From Porticoccaceae bacterium (GTDB lineage Bacteria; Pseudomonadota; Gammaproteobacteria; Pseudomonadales; Porticoccaceae), in contig JAUUYV010000103.1 in NCBI GenBank assembly GCA_030590275.1, forward strand, positions 1 to 6,652: DNA of 6,652 bases. The letters are read 5' to 3'. Numbering within the stretch: the first letter of the stretch is position 1; each line of letters opens with the position of its first letter. Under the pieces are notes generated by a model, which was given only the letters and a program-made list of their open reading frames with translations, made no database searches and was not told the origin of the DNA. Made by a program: the position numbers and the translations under genes. Positions 5,877-6,652 of this stretch are shown here, one piece after another.

Positions 5877-5935
5877 TTCCCCGTTTTTTAAAGAAAGAGC
5901 ATTAAAGATAACCGTATTAAAGAAAAGGACAATCC

Positions 5936-6235
5936 ATGGACAAGCAAACCCAAACCGAAATTGAAGCCGCAGCCTTTCGCCGTCTGTTAAAGCACCTCGA
6001 CGACAATAAAGACGCACAAAACATCGACCTCATGATCCTCGCCGGTTTTTGCCGCAACTGCCTGAGCAAGTGGTACATGGCAGCCGCCGAAGAGCTCGGT
6101 GAAAGCGTCGGTTATGATCAAGCCCGCGAAGTGGTCTACGGCATGAGCTACGACGAGTGGAAGGACAAATACCAACTGCCCGCCACCTCAGAGCAGATGG
6201 CCGCGTTTGACGCCAGACAAGCTGCCAAAAAGTAA
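5936..6235 (+). CDS. DUF1244 family protein
   Basis: A 99-residue cytoplasmic protein that matches the DUF1244 family over its whole length. The family hallmark is at residues 28-48: QNIDLMILAGFCRNCLSKWYM, with a C-R-N-C cysteine pair (C39, C42). The N-terminus (EIEAAAFRRLLKHLDD, 8-23) and YDQAREVVYGMSYDEWKDKYQ (60-80) are also typical. The function is unknown; the close cysteine pair could bind metal, but that is inference. The ATG start is supported by AAAGGA eight bases upstream. It lies 74 bases after moeA and 14 bases before the MOSC gene, so it is probably co-transcribed at least with the latter. This may point to a link with molybdenum-cofactor or redox metabolism, although DUF1244 genes may occur in other contexts. 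Confidence 0.92.
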   Translation: MDKQTQTEIEAAAFRRLLKHLDDNKDAQNIDLMILAGFCRNCLSKWYMAAAEELGESVGYDQAREVVYGMSYDEWKDKYQLPATSEQMAAFDARQAAKK

Positions 6236-6249
6236 CTAGTAGGGATCAC

Positions 6250-6652
6250 ATGCCTTCTGTCGCGATTACACAGCTATTTATATATCCGGTGAAATCGCTG
6301 GCAGGCATTGCCGTTGATAGCTGGCCCGCCGCCCCCACTGGTTTACTTCACGACCGGCAGTTTATGCTGGTCGATGAAAGCGGGCGTTTTGTGACTCAGC
6401 GTCAACACCCAGAGATGGTGCTGATTAAAACGGCCCTGTCAAAACAAGACTCGATCACCCTGCTTCAGTTAAGCCATGTGGATTTTGCCCCCCAAGACCT
6501 CAACCTGGACGCCGTAACACTCAAACCAACATCAGAAAACACATTCATCGCCAAGATATGGGGCGACTCGGTTTCCGTTTTCGAGCCAGATACGGGGATA
6601 TCTACCTGGTTAAGCCAGATTTTAAATAAAACAGTGCGATTAGTAGCGCTAG
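6250..6652 (+). CDS. MOSC N-terminal beta-barrel domain protein (YcbX/mARC-like), cut by window end
   Basis: The frame opens at an ATG with GGGA five bases upstream and stays open for 134 codons to the window edge. The visible part is the MOSC N-terminal beta-barrel domain: LFIYPVKSLAGIAVDSW (9-25), GLLHDRQFMLVDESGRFVTQRQ (31-52), HPEMVLIK (53-60) and AKIWGDSVSVFEPD (101-114), then STWLSQILNKTVRLVAL (118-134). The MOSC catalytic domain itself, with the cysteine that holds the molybdenum cofactor in YcbX and mARC-type reductases, lies outside the window, as would any C-terminal ferredoxin domain. Proteins of this group reduce N-hydroxylated compounds using the cofactor made with MoeA's help, which fits the neighbourhood. 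The gene follows the DUF1244 stop by 14 bases, so an operon is likely. Confidence 0.93.
   Translation, partial: MPSVAITQLFIYPVKSLAGIAVDSWPAAPTGLLHDRQFMLVDESGRFVTQRQHPEMVLIKTALSKQDSITLLQLSHVDFAPQDLNLDAVTLKPTSENTFIAKIWGDSVSVFEPDTGISTWLSQILNKTVRLVAL

Noticed and set aside
1..6652. CRISPR array or integron attC sites
   Set aside because: No regularly spaced repeats, and no paired core sites of the attC type around the genes.

Overview
The window looks like the chromosome of a Gram-negative gammaproteobacterium, most likely a marine or environmental one of the Cellvibrionales/Oceanospirillales type. This rests on protein style only: a NorM-type MATE exporter, a short lysine/glutamate-rich phasin-like protein, an outer-membrane porin-like 'transporter' protein, a DUF1244 protein and a MOSC protein next to moeA. 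No ribosomal marker is present, so the taxonomy is an inference.

Left part (1-1143): AT-rich, accessory-looking DNA. It holds a short decayed reading frame resembling the C-terminal part of a type I restriction HsdR subunit (110-364). Close behind it is an unrecognised protein of about 219 residues (386-1045) whose helical N-terminal half carries an R-x4-H motif like that of HEPN-fold ribonucleases. Together they hint at a degraded defence locus.

Middle part (1144-2650): a signal-peptide-bearing outer-membrane protein on the minus strand (1144-2091). To its right lie a strong intrinsic terminator (2176-2204) and the 3' half of a tRNA-Met(CAU) gene, both on the minus strand (2216-2260). The tRNA 5' half is missing. 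At the break sits one copy of a perfect 14-bp repeat whose other copy lies 1.17 kb away at 1088-1101. This arrangement looks like an integration or recombination scar. The next roughly 390 bases (2261-2650) hold no convincing gene, but contain repeated CCGAAC words, an inverted repeat and a possible insertion-sequence end.

Right part (2650-6652): ordinary conserved genes. On the minus strand are the phasin-like gene (2712-3059), with its own terminator and possible promoter, and the MATE exporter (3225-4571). Divergent from the MATE gene, on the plus strand, runs a cluster of moeA (molybdenum insertion into molybdopterin), a DUF1244 gene, and a MOSC-domain gene cut by the window end. moeA and the MOSC protein both belong to molybdenum-cofactor biology, and the DUF1244 gene between them is a candidate associate.

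No complete new system can be proven here. The most noteworthy items are the truncated tRNA with its breakpoint repeat and the R-x4-H protein beside a restriction-enzyme remnant.
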